Shown here piece by piece: positions 8,162 through 14,272 of a DNA stretch of 14,272 nucleotides. Made by a program: the position numbers and the translations under genes. Position 1 is the first letter of the stretch, and each line of letters starts with the position of its first letter. The notes under the pieces are model-generated. The model did not search any database. It had not been told where the DNA came from and was given only the letters and a program-made list of their open reading frames with translations. The DNA comes from DASSKF01 sp035690725 (GTDB lineage: Bacteria; Actinomycetota; Actinomycetes; Actinomycetales; Dermatophilaceae), in assembly GCA_035690725.1 (NCBI GenBank), contig DASSKF010000086.1, positions 1 through 14,272 on the forward strand, written 5' to 3'.

Positions 8162-11100
8162 CTACCGGGTGACCGTGATGCTGCCGTGCGCCCCGCGTGC
8201 GGCGTCGACCATGACGTGGTTGAGCACCGGGTAGTGGCCGGGGGCGGGCAGCCGCAGCTCGACGAACCCGCCCTGTGCGGGCAGCAGGTCGAGGGTCTGC
8301 GCGGCGCCGTGCTGGGCGTTGCCCCGGCGCAGCTGGTAAGCGCCCTCCTTGAAGACCGTGTCGAACTGGGTCCCGACCACGTGGAAGGCCAGGGGGCGCT
8401 CCAGCCCGTCGTTCACGACCCAGATGCGGACCCGGTCGCCGCTGCGCGCCCGCAGCGGGGCGAAGTCGTACTGGTCGTCGTAGCCGTTGAACACCACCGC
8501 GTCCGGCCGGCCCCGGGCCATCTTGGCGAAGTCGCCGTGCCGGCCCTGCGGCCCGAGGTAGAGCTCGGACTGCACCATGACCCACTCGTGGTCGACCGGC
8601 GGCAGGTGCGGCGGGTCGATGACGACGGCGCCGTACATCCCGTTCCCGATGTGCTGGAGCATCGGCATGGTCGCGCAGTGGTACATCCAGGCGCCCGCGT
8701 GTCCGGCCGTGAACCGGTAGGTCAGCTCACCACCGGGAGGGATCGTGCGCATCCTCCGGTCGGGGGCGACCTGGCTGGCGTGGAAGTCGATCGAGTGCCC
8801 CATGGTCGACTCGTTGCGGAGGGTGACGACGAAGGTGTCGCCGACCCGCCCGTGCAGGGTCGGGCCCGGCACCATCCCGTTGAAGGTCCACATGCGCTGC
8901 CGCACGCCTGGCGCCACTTCCAGGACCTTGTCCACCGCGCGCAGCGTCACGTGGTGCACGCGTCCGGGCGGCACCGGCGGCAGGTCCGGGTCGCGCGGCT
9001 GGAAGGAGGCCGGTGGCCGCGCGCCGGGGTCGATCGTCGCGTCGGGCCCGCGCGACGTCGCGCGAGGGCTCGCACCGCCCATCGGCATCCCGGCCATGTC
9101 GTGGCCGGAGCCGCTCGCGGGCGCACCCTCCACCTTCACGTCCAGGACCATCCCGGCCTGCTTGTGGCCCGGAACGGTGCACCAGCCCTCGAGCGCGGTG
9201 GTCACCCGCCCCAGGTCGAGTCGCTGGCCCTGCCCCGGCTGGAGCATCCGGGTGTGCGGGCCCTCCGGGAAGGACAGGTCGTGCCGCATCGGGTCCCGGT
9301 TGACGACGTGCAGCACGAGGTGGGTCCCCTTCGCCACCGTGATCGTCCCGGGGGTGATGTCCATGTTCTCCAGCGCCACCTGCACGGTGCGCACCTCGGC
9401 TCGGGTGGCGCCGACCTGGCTCCCGGCCACCCCCGACGCCGGGGCCGCGGTGGACACGGGGTGCCGGCCGCTCTGCGCGACCCCCACGCCGACGAGCAGC
9501 AGCACCAGGCCGATCCCGAGGCCGCCGACCACGGCGAGTCGGCCCGTACGCCGCGCGGTCCCCCCACCGGCTGCGAGGTCGGTGCCGCCCGGACCGTCCT
9601 GTGGCGACGCCGGCGTCCGCCGGAACAACGCGGTGAGCACCAGGGCGACGAACGCGAGCGCCGCGACCGCGACGAGGGCCCAGCCGGCGAGCTCGACCGG
9701 CCCGCCGAACGGCAGCGCCACCAAGACGATTCCCGCGTTCAGTGCTGCTACGCGGACCGCCCCGAGCCGGTCGAGCACCTCGCTGAGGCGGCGCCCGTCC
9801 CTGGGGCCACGGCCGAGCACCACCGGGACGAGGTAGCTCAGCGCCCCGAGCAGCACCTGTCCCACGAACCCGGCGAGCAGGACCGGCACGACCCGACCGA
9901 CCGAGGTGGCGGCGCCGGCCGACGGCTCCGGCGCGGCGAGGGCCGTGAACACCTGCCCGCCCAGGTCGACCGCGAGCGCCACGACCAGCCATGCCGTGCC
10001 CGCCGCCACCATCCACGCCGCGGGCGAGCGCGGCACCTTCTGCCGGGCGGTGCGCACGAACGGGTCCAGCGCCAGCAGCACGCCCGCGGCGTAGGCGCCG
10101 AGCCCGACCGCCGCGACGGCCGGGACGGCGAGCAGCAGCCCGACGAGCAGCACGGCGAGTCCGACTGCCGTCAGGGCCAGGGCCCGGCGGGCGGTCCGCA
10201 TGATCCCCTCCACCATGCGGGTGCGCAGGATCGTCGGCCAGAGCGTGAACTGGGTGCCCAGGATGGTCAGCGCGACCCACCCGAGCAGGTTGAGGTGCAC
10301 GTGGGCGGCATACAGCCTCGGCGCCCAGGCGGGCGGGACTCCCACCGCCAGTGCCGACCCGAGCCCGATGCCGGCGAGCAGGGCCACCGCGGCGGCCCGG
10401 TAGAACCCGACCACGGGGGTGAACCGGCCACCGAGCGCGCGGCGGCCGGCGCGCACCAGCCCGAGCAGGTGCCAGCCGACCACGGCGGCCAGGACGACGG
10501 CGGCGACGACGGTGAGCACGGGCAGGGTGGTGACCACCCCGACGAGCACGCCCAGCACGGCGGCGTTGAGCACACCGAGCTGCCGGCCGGCCACCCGGGG
10601 ACGGTCCGCGGGCAGGTGCAGCAGGGTGACGGTGAAGTGCCGGCTCCACACCACGATCGCGTTCGTGGCCGCACCGAGGGCGAACAGGTGCACCACGAGC
10701 CACCGGGGCGCGCCGCCGACGGCGTGCAGGGGAAGCGCCGCGAGGGCCGCGAGCAGGTAGGCCACCACGACCCCGTTGGCGGCGAGGTGCCAGTCCGCGC
10801 GCCCCCACACGCCCGGCGGGCCCGCGGCGTCCGACACCGGCCGCACGACCCCGGGACGGTTGCGCACCACCGTGACCACGGTGACGACGACGAACAGCAG
10901 CAGCGCCACCTCGCCGAGCACGCCACCGACCTGCCACGCCAGCCGGCTGGCGAGCAGGTCGCCACCGACGAGGCGCACCACCAGCGAGGCGTGCAGCAGG
11001 ACGAGGTGGGCGAGGAAGACGTGCCGGTACGGCAGCCGCACGCCGAGCAGCGCCGGCACGATCACCGGCGCGTGGGCGAAGACCATGGAGATGACGAACC

Positions 11101-11953
11101 CCAGGAAGATCGCGTGCAGCATCGCGTCGTATGCCGGGCCGCCGGCCATCCGCCCGACGACCAGCCACAGCGCACCCCCGGCCGCGAGCCAGACGTAGCC
11201 GGTGAGCAGGGCCACGGCCATGTAGCGGGTGAGCCCGGGCACGCGCACCGTCCGCCGGGCCACGTCGCGCAGCAGCAGCCAGGCAGCCACGCCGAGCAGC
11301 GCCGCTCCGGCCAGGCGGACGCCCAGCGGCTCCTCCCACAAGGACACGGTGAGCGCCGCGAGGAGTCCGACGGTCAGGGCGACGAAGACCCGGCGGGCAC
11401 CGACCGAGAGCATGGCGACGCGGGACAGCTCCAACCGCTCCCCCGCGATGGTCAGCACGAGGAAGCCGGCCAGCCAGGGGACGAAGCGCGCGACGTCCCA
11501 CCCGGCCAGCCACAGCCCCGCCGCGACCGGCCAGCAGGCCGCACCGGCCGCCATCACCGCCGTGTGAACCGACGGCTGGATCCGGTAGAGGGCGGCGAAC
11601 ACCACGACCAGGGCGATCCCGGCCACGGTCAGCAGGGCAGGCCCCAGGGCGTACGGCCCGCCGGCGACGGTCGCGGCGCCGCCGAGGCCCGCAGCGGCCG
11701 GCGTGACGAAGCCCCACCCCCGCCCGAGCGCGACGGCGCGCTCGGCGCCGATGAGGGTGCCCAGGAACGCGAGCGTCATCAGCGGGCCGTGCGCCGCCGC
11801 GAGCGGCAGCGGCGTGCGCGGCACCGGCAGGCCGAGCAGGACCAGGGCCGCCCACAGGCCGGCGAGCAGCGCGACGACGCCGAGCGCCATCCAAGGGGCG
11901 ATCCGGCGGGCGCGCGCGGCCGGGCGCAGCACGGTGGACGGGCTCACAGGCAT
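8162..11953 (-). CDS. Giant membrane-anchored copper oxidase / NirK-like nitrite reductase fused to two membrane modules
   Basis: 1263 residues. Module 1 (about 20-365) and module 2 (about 385-780) are polytopic, with many His residues in or near membrane segments (e.g. His280 and His294 in HAIFLGFVISMVFAHAP; His551/His553 in AAHVHLNLLGWVALTILGTQ). They look NnrS- or heme-copper-like, but this is a weak assignment. After a last membrane segment (805-826) comes a cupredoxin (about 853-943) with type 1 ligands His891, Cys925, His930 and Met935, then a Met/His linker (HDMAGMPMGG). Next is a two-domain NirK-like module (about 1000-1263): type 1 ligands His1053, Cys1093, His1101 and Met1106; type 2 ligands His1058, His1092 and His1246; Asp1056 and His1191 match the catalytic Asp/His pair. 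Reduction of nitrite to NO outside the membrane, with quinol- or heme-fed electrons, is the likely but unproven role. A GTG at 11947 is a possible leaderless start. Confidence 0.85.
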   Translation of the reverse strand: MPVSPSTVLRPAARARRIAPWMALGVVALLAGLWAALVLLGLPVPRTPLPLAAAHGPLMTLAFLGTLIGAERAVALGRGWGFVTPAAAGLGGAATVAGGPYALGPALLTVAGIALVVVFAALYRIQPSVHTAVMAAGAACWPVAAGLWLAGWDVARFVPWLAGFLVLTIAGERLELSRVAMLSVGARRVFVALTVGLLAALTVSLWEEPLGVRLAGAALLGVAAWLLLRDVARRTVRVPGLTRYMAVALLTGYVWLAAGGALWLVVGRMAGGPAYDAMLHAIFLGFVISMVFAHAPVIVPALLGVRLPYRHVFLAHLVLLHASLVVRLVGGDLLASRLAWQVGGVLGEVALLLFVVVTVVTVVRNRPGVVRPVSDAAGPPGVWGRADWHLAANGVVVAYLLAALAALPLHAVGGAPRWLVVHLFALGAATNAIVVWSRHFTVTLLHLPADRPRVAGRQLGVLNAAVLGVLVGVVTTLPVLTVVAAVVLAAVVGWHLLGLVRAGRRALGGRFTPVVGFYRAAAVALLAGIGLGSALAVGVPPAWAPRLYAAHVHLNLLGWVALTILGTQFTLWPTILRTRMVEGIMRTARRALALTAVGLAVLLVGLLLAVPAVAAVGLGAYAAGVLLALDPFVRTARQKVPRSPAAWMVAAGTAWLVVALAVDLGGQVFTALAAPEPSAGAATSVGRVVPVLLAGFVGQVLLGALSYLVPVVLGRGPRDGRRLSEVLDRLGAVRVAALNAGIVLVALPFGGPVELAGWALVAVAALAFVALVLTALFRRTPASPQDGPGGTDLAAGGGTARRTGRLAVVGGLGIGLVLLLVGVGVAQSGRHPVSTAAPASGVAGSQVGATRAEVRTVQVALENMDITPGTITVAKGTHLVLHVVNRDPMRHDLSFPEGPHTRMLQPGQGQRLDLGRVTTALEGWCTVPGHKQAGMVLDVKVEGAPASGSGHDMAGMPMGGASPRATSRGPDATIDPGARPPASFQPRDPDLPPVPPGRVHHVTLRAVDKVLEVAPGVRQRMWTFNGMVPGPTLHGRVGDTFVVTLRNESTMGHSIDFHASQVAPDRRMRTIPPGGELTYRFTAGHAGAWMYHCATMPMLQHIGNGMYGAVVIDPPHLPPVDHEWVMVQSELYLGPQGRHGDFAKMARGRPDAVVFNGYDDQYDFAPLRARSGDRVRIWVVNDGLERPLAFHVVGTQFDTVFKEGAYQLRRGNAQHGAAQTLDLLPAQGGFVELRLPAPGHYPVLNHVMVDAARGAHGSITVTR

Positions 11954-11959
11954 AATTTA
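11954..11959 (-). promoter_or_regulatory. Putative -10 element (TAAATT) for the copper oxidase gene
   Basis: TAAATT on the minus strand directly abuts the annotated ATG at 11953. A transcript starting 7 bases downstream would begin at the in-frame GTG at 11947. Either the GTG is the real leaderless start or the promoter lies elsewhere. Four of its six bases lie in the dyad at 11956-11977. Confidence 0.35.
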
Positions 11960-11977
11960 CAGTGACGTAGCAGTAAA
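11956..11977. promoter_or_regulatory. Putative operator: 22-bp dyad between the copper oxidase and regulator genes
   Basis: An imperfect palindrome with TTTAC at 11956-11960, a central ACGT at 11965-11968 and GTAAA at 11973-11977; 8 of 11 base pairs are symmetric. It lies in the 60-base divergent promoter region and overlaps the TAAATT element of the copper oxidase on one strand and an AT-rich TAAAAAT stretch (11974-11980) of the regulator on the other. It is a natural binding site for the adjacent winged-helix regulator and would allow autoregulation. The symmetry is seen; the binding is inference. Confidence 0.5.
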
Positions 11978-11996
11978 AATGAACCCGGATGTGGGT

Positions 11997-12012
11997 GTGG
12001 GACAGTGGGACA
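11997..12012 (+). repeat. Tandem 8-bp repeat GTGGGACA x2 before the regulator start
   Basis: Two exact copies of GTGGGACA at 11997-12004 and 12005-12012, ending one base before the ATG at 12014. The GGGA in each copy is the only Shine-Dalgarno-like sequence there. The second copy also holds an in-frame GTG at 12005, so copy number would affect start choice. Confidence 0.5.
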
Positions 12013-12013
12013 C

Positions 12014-12721
12014 ATGCAGCCACAACGCCGACCGGTCGAGGACGTGCCCGCGCTCGGCGCCAGCCGGACCCGCACCCTCGAGGTGCTGCAGGACGCGGGG
12101 CGCCCGCTCGGCGTACAGGAGGTCGCCGAGCTCATGGACCTGCACCCGAACACCGCGCGGGTGCACCTCGACGCGCTGGTCGGGGCGGGCCTGGCCAGCC
12201 GGGAGGCCGAGGAGCGCAGCAGCCCCGGCCGGCCCCGCACCGTCTACGCGGCGACCCCGGGCGACCGGCAGGTGGGGCAGCGCAACTACCGGCTGCTCTC
12301 GGAGATCCTCACCAGCCTGCTCGGCGCCGCCCTCCCCCAGCCGGGCCAGGCCTCGCTGGAGGCCGGGCGCGCCTGGGGCCGCTACCTGTCGCAGCGGCCG
12401 GCGCCGTTCCGGCAGCCCGACGCCGAGGACACCCTCGCGCAGCTGATGCGCGTGCTCGCCGAGATCGGCTTCCAACCGGAGCGCAGCGGCCCCGTGGAGG
12501 AGCCGCAGATCCGGCTGCGGCACTGCCCGTTCCGGGAGGTGGCCAGGGACCACCAGGACGTCGTGTGCGCCATCCACCTCGGCCTGCTGCAGGGGGCGCT
12601 CACCGAGATGCAGTCGCCCCTGGTGGCCGACCGGATCGAGCCCTTCGTCGAGCCGGCGCTGTGCCTCGCCCACCTGTCCGCGCGGGCCGACGGAGCGCGA
12701 TCAGTACCAGAAGCGCTCTGA
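12014..12721 (+). CDS. Winged-helix (ArsR/SufR-like, COG2345-type) transcriptional regulator with C-terminal cysteines
   Basis: A 235-residue DNA-binding protein. The N-terminal winged helix-turn-helix spans about 17-80: RTRTLEVLQDAGRPLGVQEV, recognition helix HPNTARVHLDALVGAGL (44-60), and wing SPGRPRTVY (70-78). The C-terminal sensor half carries RHCPFREVARDHQDVVCAIHLGL and CLAHLS: Cys171, Cys185 and Cys217 with His188 and His220. In related SufR-type proteins such cysteines hold an Fe-S cluster and respond to redox state or NO; the spacing here is not identical to SufR, so cluster binding is inference. The ATG at 12014 was chosen; an in-frame GTG at 12005 is possible. It is divergent from the copper oxidase gene across a dyad and is probably its regulator. 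Its last 21 bases overlap the convergent DsbA-like gene. Confidence 0.88.
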   Translation: MQPQRRPVEDVPALGASRTRTLEVLQDAGRPLGVQEVAELMDLHPNTARVHLDALVGAGLASREAEERSSPGRPRTVYAATPGDRQVGQRNYRLLSEILTSLLGAALPQPGQASLEAGRAWGRYLSQRPAPFRQPDAEDTLAQLMRVLAEIGFQPERSGPVEEPQIRLRHCPFREVARDHQDVVCAIHLGLLQGALTEMQSPLVADRIEPFVEPALCLAHLSARADGARSVPEAL

Positions 12722-13384
12722 GCTGACCGGGATCTGCGCGACCGACTCGTCGCGGTCACCCGACAGCCGGTCCTCGACGGCGTCACCGAGGTGGAGCAGC
12801 GCCGGCACGCCGGTGGTCACCGCACCCCGCTCCACGAGGGCCGGGATGACGGGGTCGCCCAGCGCCTGCCACTCCGTGCGCCAGGCGCGGATGCGGCGGT
12901 AGCCGTCCGAGGTGATCGGGCCCCGCCCGGGGCTCACGGCATACCCGAACTCGCGCAGCGGTGCCGACGTCGCGTGGCCGGCCCGGATGGGCGCGGCCAG
13001 CAGCGCACGCAGGATCTCGGGGTCCCCGATGTCCAACCCGTCGACCCAGTACGCGCGGAACAGCAGCCGGCGGACCTGGTCCGCCACACCTGCGCCGGCC
13101 GCCTCGGCGAAGCCGGCCACCGCTGCACGAGTGCTCGGGAGGAAGGTGGGCGGCCGCCCCGGCAGCTCCTCGCCCGGCAGCAACAGCTCCTGCACCTGGC
13201 GCCACTCCTCGGCCAGGCGTCGGAAGCCGTCGTCGTCGAGCCGCTGACCGGTCAGCGGGGTGCCCGGCGCGTGCTCCACCGCCCGCCACTCGACGGCCGC
13301 GTCGGTGCCGACCAGCAGGTCGGTGCGCCAGCTGGCCAGGTAGCTGAAGGGGCAGTTGAAGTCCCCGTAGGCGATGGTGCCCAT
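12701..13384 (-). CDS. DsbA/FrnE-like thioredoxin-fold protein
   Basis: A 227-residue protein without a signal peptide, so probably cytosolic. Seen: beta strand and active-site region IAYGDFNCPFSYLAS (4-18), helical insertion at about 50-150 (including LLFRAYWVDGLDIGD), and a cis-Pro-type region GVPALLHLGDAVEDRL near 192-207. The motif is CPFS, with a single cysteine where classical DsbA/FrnE has CxxC. That is common in the kappa-GST/HCCA-isomerase side of the superfamily. It may act as a glutathione- or mycothiol-linked isomerase or a monothiol oxidoreductase; the substrate is unknown. A good Shine-Dalgarno sequence (GAGGAGAGG) ends 2 bases before the ATG at 13384. The gene is divergent from the ferredoxin gene, sharing its promoter region, and its 3' end overlaps that of the regulator by 21 bases. 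Confidence 0.85.
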   Translation of the reverse strand: MGTIAYGDFNCPFSYLASWRTDLLVGTDAAVEWRAVEHAPGTPLTGQRLDDDGFRRLAEEWRQVQELLLPGEELPGRPPTFLPSTRAAVAGFAEAAGAGVADQVRRLLFRAYWVDGLDIGDPEILRALLAAPIRAGHATSAPLREFGYAVSPGRGPITSDGYRRIRAWRTEWQALGDPVIPALVERGAVTTGVPALLHLGDAVEDRLSGDRDESVAQIPVSSERFWY

Positions 13385-13407
13385 GTCCTCTCCTCGGTCC
13401 GAGCGGT

Positions 13408-13425
13408 GCCGGCGCCATCGCCGGC
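13408..13425 (-). promoter_or_regulatory. Hairpin in the 5' leader of the DsbA-like gene
   Basis: A perfect 7-bp stem, GCCGGCG at 13408-13414 and CGCCGGC at 13419-13425, with a 4-base loop, 23 bases before the ATG at 13384. It could be extended by further GGTG/CACC pairing with a bulge. No regulatory role is shown. Confidence 0.35.
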
Positions 13426-13451
13426 AGCACCATCTTCGGCCGTTCCGCTTG

Positions 13452-13477
13452 TTTTTACAATAGTGACGGTGAAAAAA
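13452..13477. promoter_or_regulatory. Overlapping divergent promoters and operator-like element of the ferredoxin and DsbA-like genes
   Basis: An AT-rich island in GC-rich DNA. On the plus strand TACAAT (13456-13461) is a near-consensus -10 for the ferredoxin. On the minus strand TATTGT (rc of 13457-13462) is a -10-like hexamer for the DsbA-like gene, so the two promoters overlap. The island has T and A runs at its ends (TTTTT at 13452-13456, AAAAA at 13473-13477) and contains TTTACA (13454-13459) and GTGACG (13463-13468), both also present in the copper oxidase/regulator operator region. A shared regulator is inferred. Confidence 0.5.
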
Positions 13478-13500
13478 TGTCCGACGCGAGCACCGATGAA

Positions 13501-13508
13501 GGAGGAGG
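13501..13508 (+). promoter_or_regulatory. Ribosome binding site of the ferredoxin gene (GGAGGAGG)
   Basis: A very strong, full-length Shine-Dalgarno sequence, 6 bases before the GTG at 13515. It fixes the GTG start and suggests high translation. Confidence 0.8.
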
Positions 13509-13514
13509 ACAGTC

Positions 13515-13868
13515 GTGACCTATGTGATCGCGCAGCCGTGCGTGGACGTCGTCGACCGGGCGTGCGTGGAGGAGTGCCCGGTGGACTGCATCTACGAGGG
13601 CAGCCGCGCGTTGTACATCCACCCGGACGAGTGCGTGGACTGCGGGGCCTGCGAGCCGGTCTGCCCCGTGGAGGCGATCTACTACGAGGACGACGTCCCC
13701 GAGCAGTGGCAGGACTACACCGTGGACAACGAGCGGTTCTTCAGCGAGGTGCTGCCCGGCCGGGACGAGCCGCTCGGCTCCCCCGGTGGCGCGGCCAAGT
13801 TCGGCGCGCTCGGGGTGGACACCCAGCTCGTGGGCTCACTGCCCCCGCAGGAGCTGGCCGAGGGGTGA
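13515..13868 (+). CDS. fdxA: Seven-iron ferredoxin [3Fe-4S][4Fe-4S]
   Basis: A 117-residue small electron carrier. Cysteine pattern: Cys9, Cys17, Cys21, Cys25, then Cys40, Cys43, Cys46, Cys50. By alignment with Azotobacter ferredoxin I (one residue offset), Cys9, Cys17 and Cys50 hold the 3Fe-4S cluster; Cys21, Cys40, Cys43 and Cys46 hold the 4Fe-4S cluster; Cys25 is the spare. Family landmarks: MTYVIAQPCVDV, CVEECPVDCIYEG, LYIHPDECVDCGACEPVCP and the tail WQDYTVDNERFF. The protein is a little longer than most, with a nonconserved Gly/Pro-rich end. The start is a GTG behind a very strong ribosome binding site. In mycobacteria fdxA belongs to the hypoxia/NO (DosR) response; here the adjacent copper oxidase and Cys-regulator make a nitrosative or redox role plausible. 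The 3' end faces ssrA. Confidence 0.96.
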   Translation: MTYVIAQPCVDVVDRACVEECPVDCIYEGSRALYIHPDECVDCGACEPVCPVEAIYYEDDVPEQWQDYTVDNERFFSEVLPGRDEPLGSPGGAAKFGALGVDTQLVGSLPPQELAEG

Positions 13869-13901
13869 GCGGGCAGCAACCGAACAGGGCGACGTGTCCA
13901 C

Positions 13902-14269
13902 TGGTGGAGGTGGCGGGAATCGAACCCGCGTCCGCTGACGGCAAAACAGGGCTTCTCCGGGTGCAGTGCGCTGTGGATTTTCTCGGCCCCAGTGCTCGCA
14001 CGCACGACGTCCACTGACGGGCCCAGTCAGGTGAGAGTCCCGCGCAACCCCCCGACGAGGCTACGCAGCAAGCTTCCTAGCTGACGCCAGGGACCGGGTC
14101 GGAAGCGAACCCGGGCTGACGGACTTCGAGGCTCGCTCAGGCAGCGAGGGCGAAGTCGGTGCGCTTGGAATCGGCACCTATTGGTTTGCAAGGAGCGTTA
14201 ACGAGGTGACCTTGCCTCCTCGACCCGCTTCCCCTGAATCGGCGACCAACGTCGAAACCGATCACCCCC
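13902..14269 (-). ncRNA. ssrA: tmRNA (transfer-messenger RNA)
   Basis: A complete 368-base tmRNA that rescues stalled ribosomes and tags their products. The 5' end reads GGGGGTGATCGGTTTCGACG, with the typical GGTTTCGAC segment. The 3' end contains GGGTTCGATTCCC (T-arm) and CACCTCCACCA with an encoded CCA. The 5' GGGGGUG pairs with CACCUCC (one G-U) to form the seven-pair acceptor stem. Between them are the tag reading frame and a GC-rich pseudoknot region. The promoter lies beyond the right edge, and smpB, its usual partner, is not in the window. No clear terminator is seen in the 33-base gap to fdxA, so transcription may read into the convergent fdxA 3' end. Confidence 0.96.
14137..14175 (-). 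other. tmRNA tag-peptide reading frame (ADSKRTDFALAA, stop)
   Basis: Twelve codons and TGA within ssrA. With the alanine carried by the tmRNA itself, the tag is AADSKRTDFALAA. The end ALAA is the usual protease recognition signal, and the start ADS is typical of actinobacteria; mycobacteria have AADSHQRDYALAA from memory. Confidence 0.88.
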
Positions 14270-14272
14270 TGG

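Noticed and set aside
10780..10870. Splitting the copper protein into two genes near residue 380
   Set aside because: The frame is continuous, there is no stop, and no Shine-Dalgarno sequence precedes the candidate GTG codons there; a fusion is the simpler reading.
7814..11965. A 1383-codon open frame on the plus strand opposite the copper oxidase gene
   Set aside because: Its composition is dominated by His, Gln, Arg, Glu and Gly with no recognisable domain. It is an antisense shadow created by strong GC codon bias in the minus-strand gene, which has clear copper motifs.
8727..12023. A 1098-codon minus-strand frame overlapping the copper oxidase gene in another frame
   Set aside because: The Arg/Gly/Ala/Pro-rich translation is typical of a shifted frame in high-GC DNA and lacks conserved motifs.
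13902..13990. Possible separate tRNA gene (GGTTCGATTCC T-arm and CCA end)
   Set aside because: The T-arm and acceptor strand belong to tmRNA; the 5' half of the acceptor stem lies at 14263-14269.
13715..14014. A 99-codon minus-strand open frame running through the tmRNA 3' half into fdxA
   Set aside because: It lies within the tmRNA gene and antisense to the ferredoxin; both are firmly identified.

Overview
The window is high-GC DNA from a Gram-positive actinobacterium. A Micrococcales lineage, perhaps Intrasporangiaceae-like, is my inference from gene content and protein style: a DUF3039 protein, a YqgE/RhlE-type helicase pair, an ACT-domain malic enzyme, and a tmRNA encoding the tag AADSKRTDFALAA. 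I cannot name the species. Coding density is very high. No gap between genes exceeds 300 bases; the longest is the 177-base leader before the DEAD-box helicase (3796-3972). I saw no insertion sequence, phage gene, CRISPR array or isolated tRNA gene.

Layout. (1) 1-548, minus: N-terminal part of a DEAH-type SF2 helicase that runs off the left edge, divergent from an AhpD-like carboxymuconolactone decarboxylase family gene (671-1153, plus). (2) 1203-3795, minus: RhlE-type RNA helicase, then YqgE/AlgH protein, then DUF3039 protein, closely spaced in that order of transcription. A hairpin-rich leader precedes the RNA helicase. (3) 3973-5900, minus: NAD-type malic enzyme with an N-terminal ACT domain, coupled by a one-base stop/start overlap to a VanZ-like membrane protein. 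(4) 5977-8037, minus: secreted MltB-like lytic transglycosylase with a long Pro/Ser/Thr linker and two SdrD B-like domains. (5) 8162-13868: a putative nitrogen-oxide/copper redox block. It holds a very large membrane-anchored copper oxidase/nitrite reductase-like protein (minus), a divergent Cys-containing winged-helix regulator (plus), a DsbA/FrnE-like thioredoxin-fold protein (minus, overlapping the regulator tail to tail), and a seven-iron ferredoxin (plus). (6) 13902-14269, minus: the tmRNA gene ssrA, complete.

The most interesting part is block 5. The 1263-residue copper protein joins two polytopic membrane modules to a single cupredoxin domain and a complete two-domain NirK-like copper nitrite reductase module. 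The sequence shows all expected type 1 and type 2 copper ligands. The neighbouring regulator has three C-terminal cysteines like those of iron-sulfur or NO-sensing relatives. An imperfect dyad (TTTAC...ACGT...GTAAA) sits between the two divergent genes, over or next to their likely -10 regions. A related AT-rich element with TTTACA and GTGACG lies over the divergent ferredoxin/DsbA promoters. My inference is that one redox- or NO-responsive regulator controls the copper oxidase, itself, the ferredoxin and perhaps the DsbA-like gene.

Many genes here lack a Shine-Dalgarno sequence and have a TAnnnT hexamer 3-8 bases before the start codon, consistent with leaderless transcription, which is common in actinobacteria.
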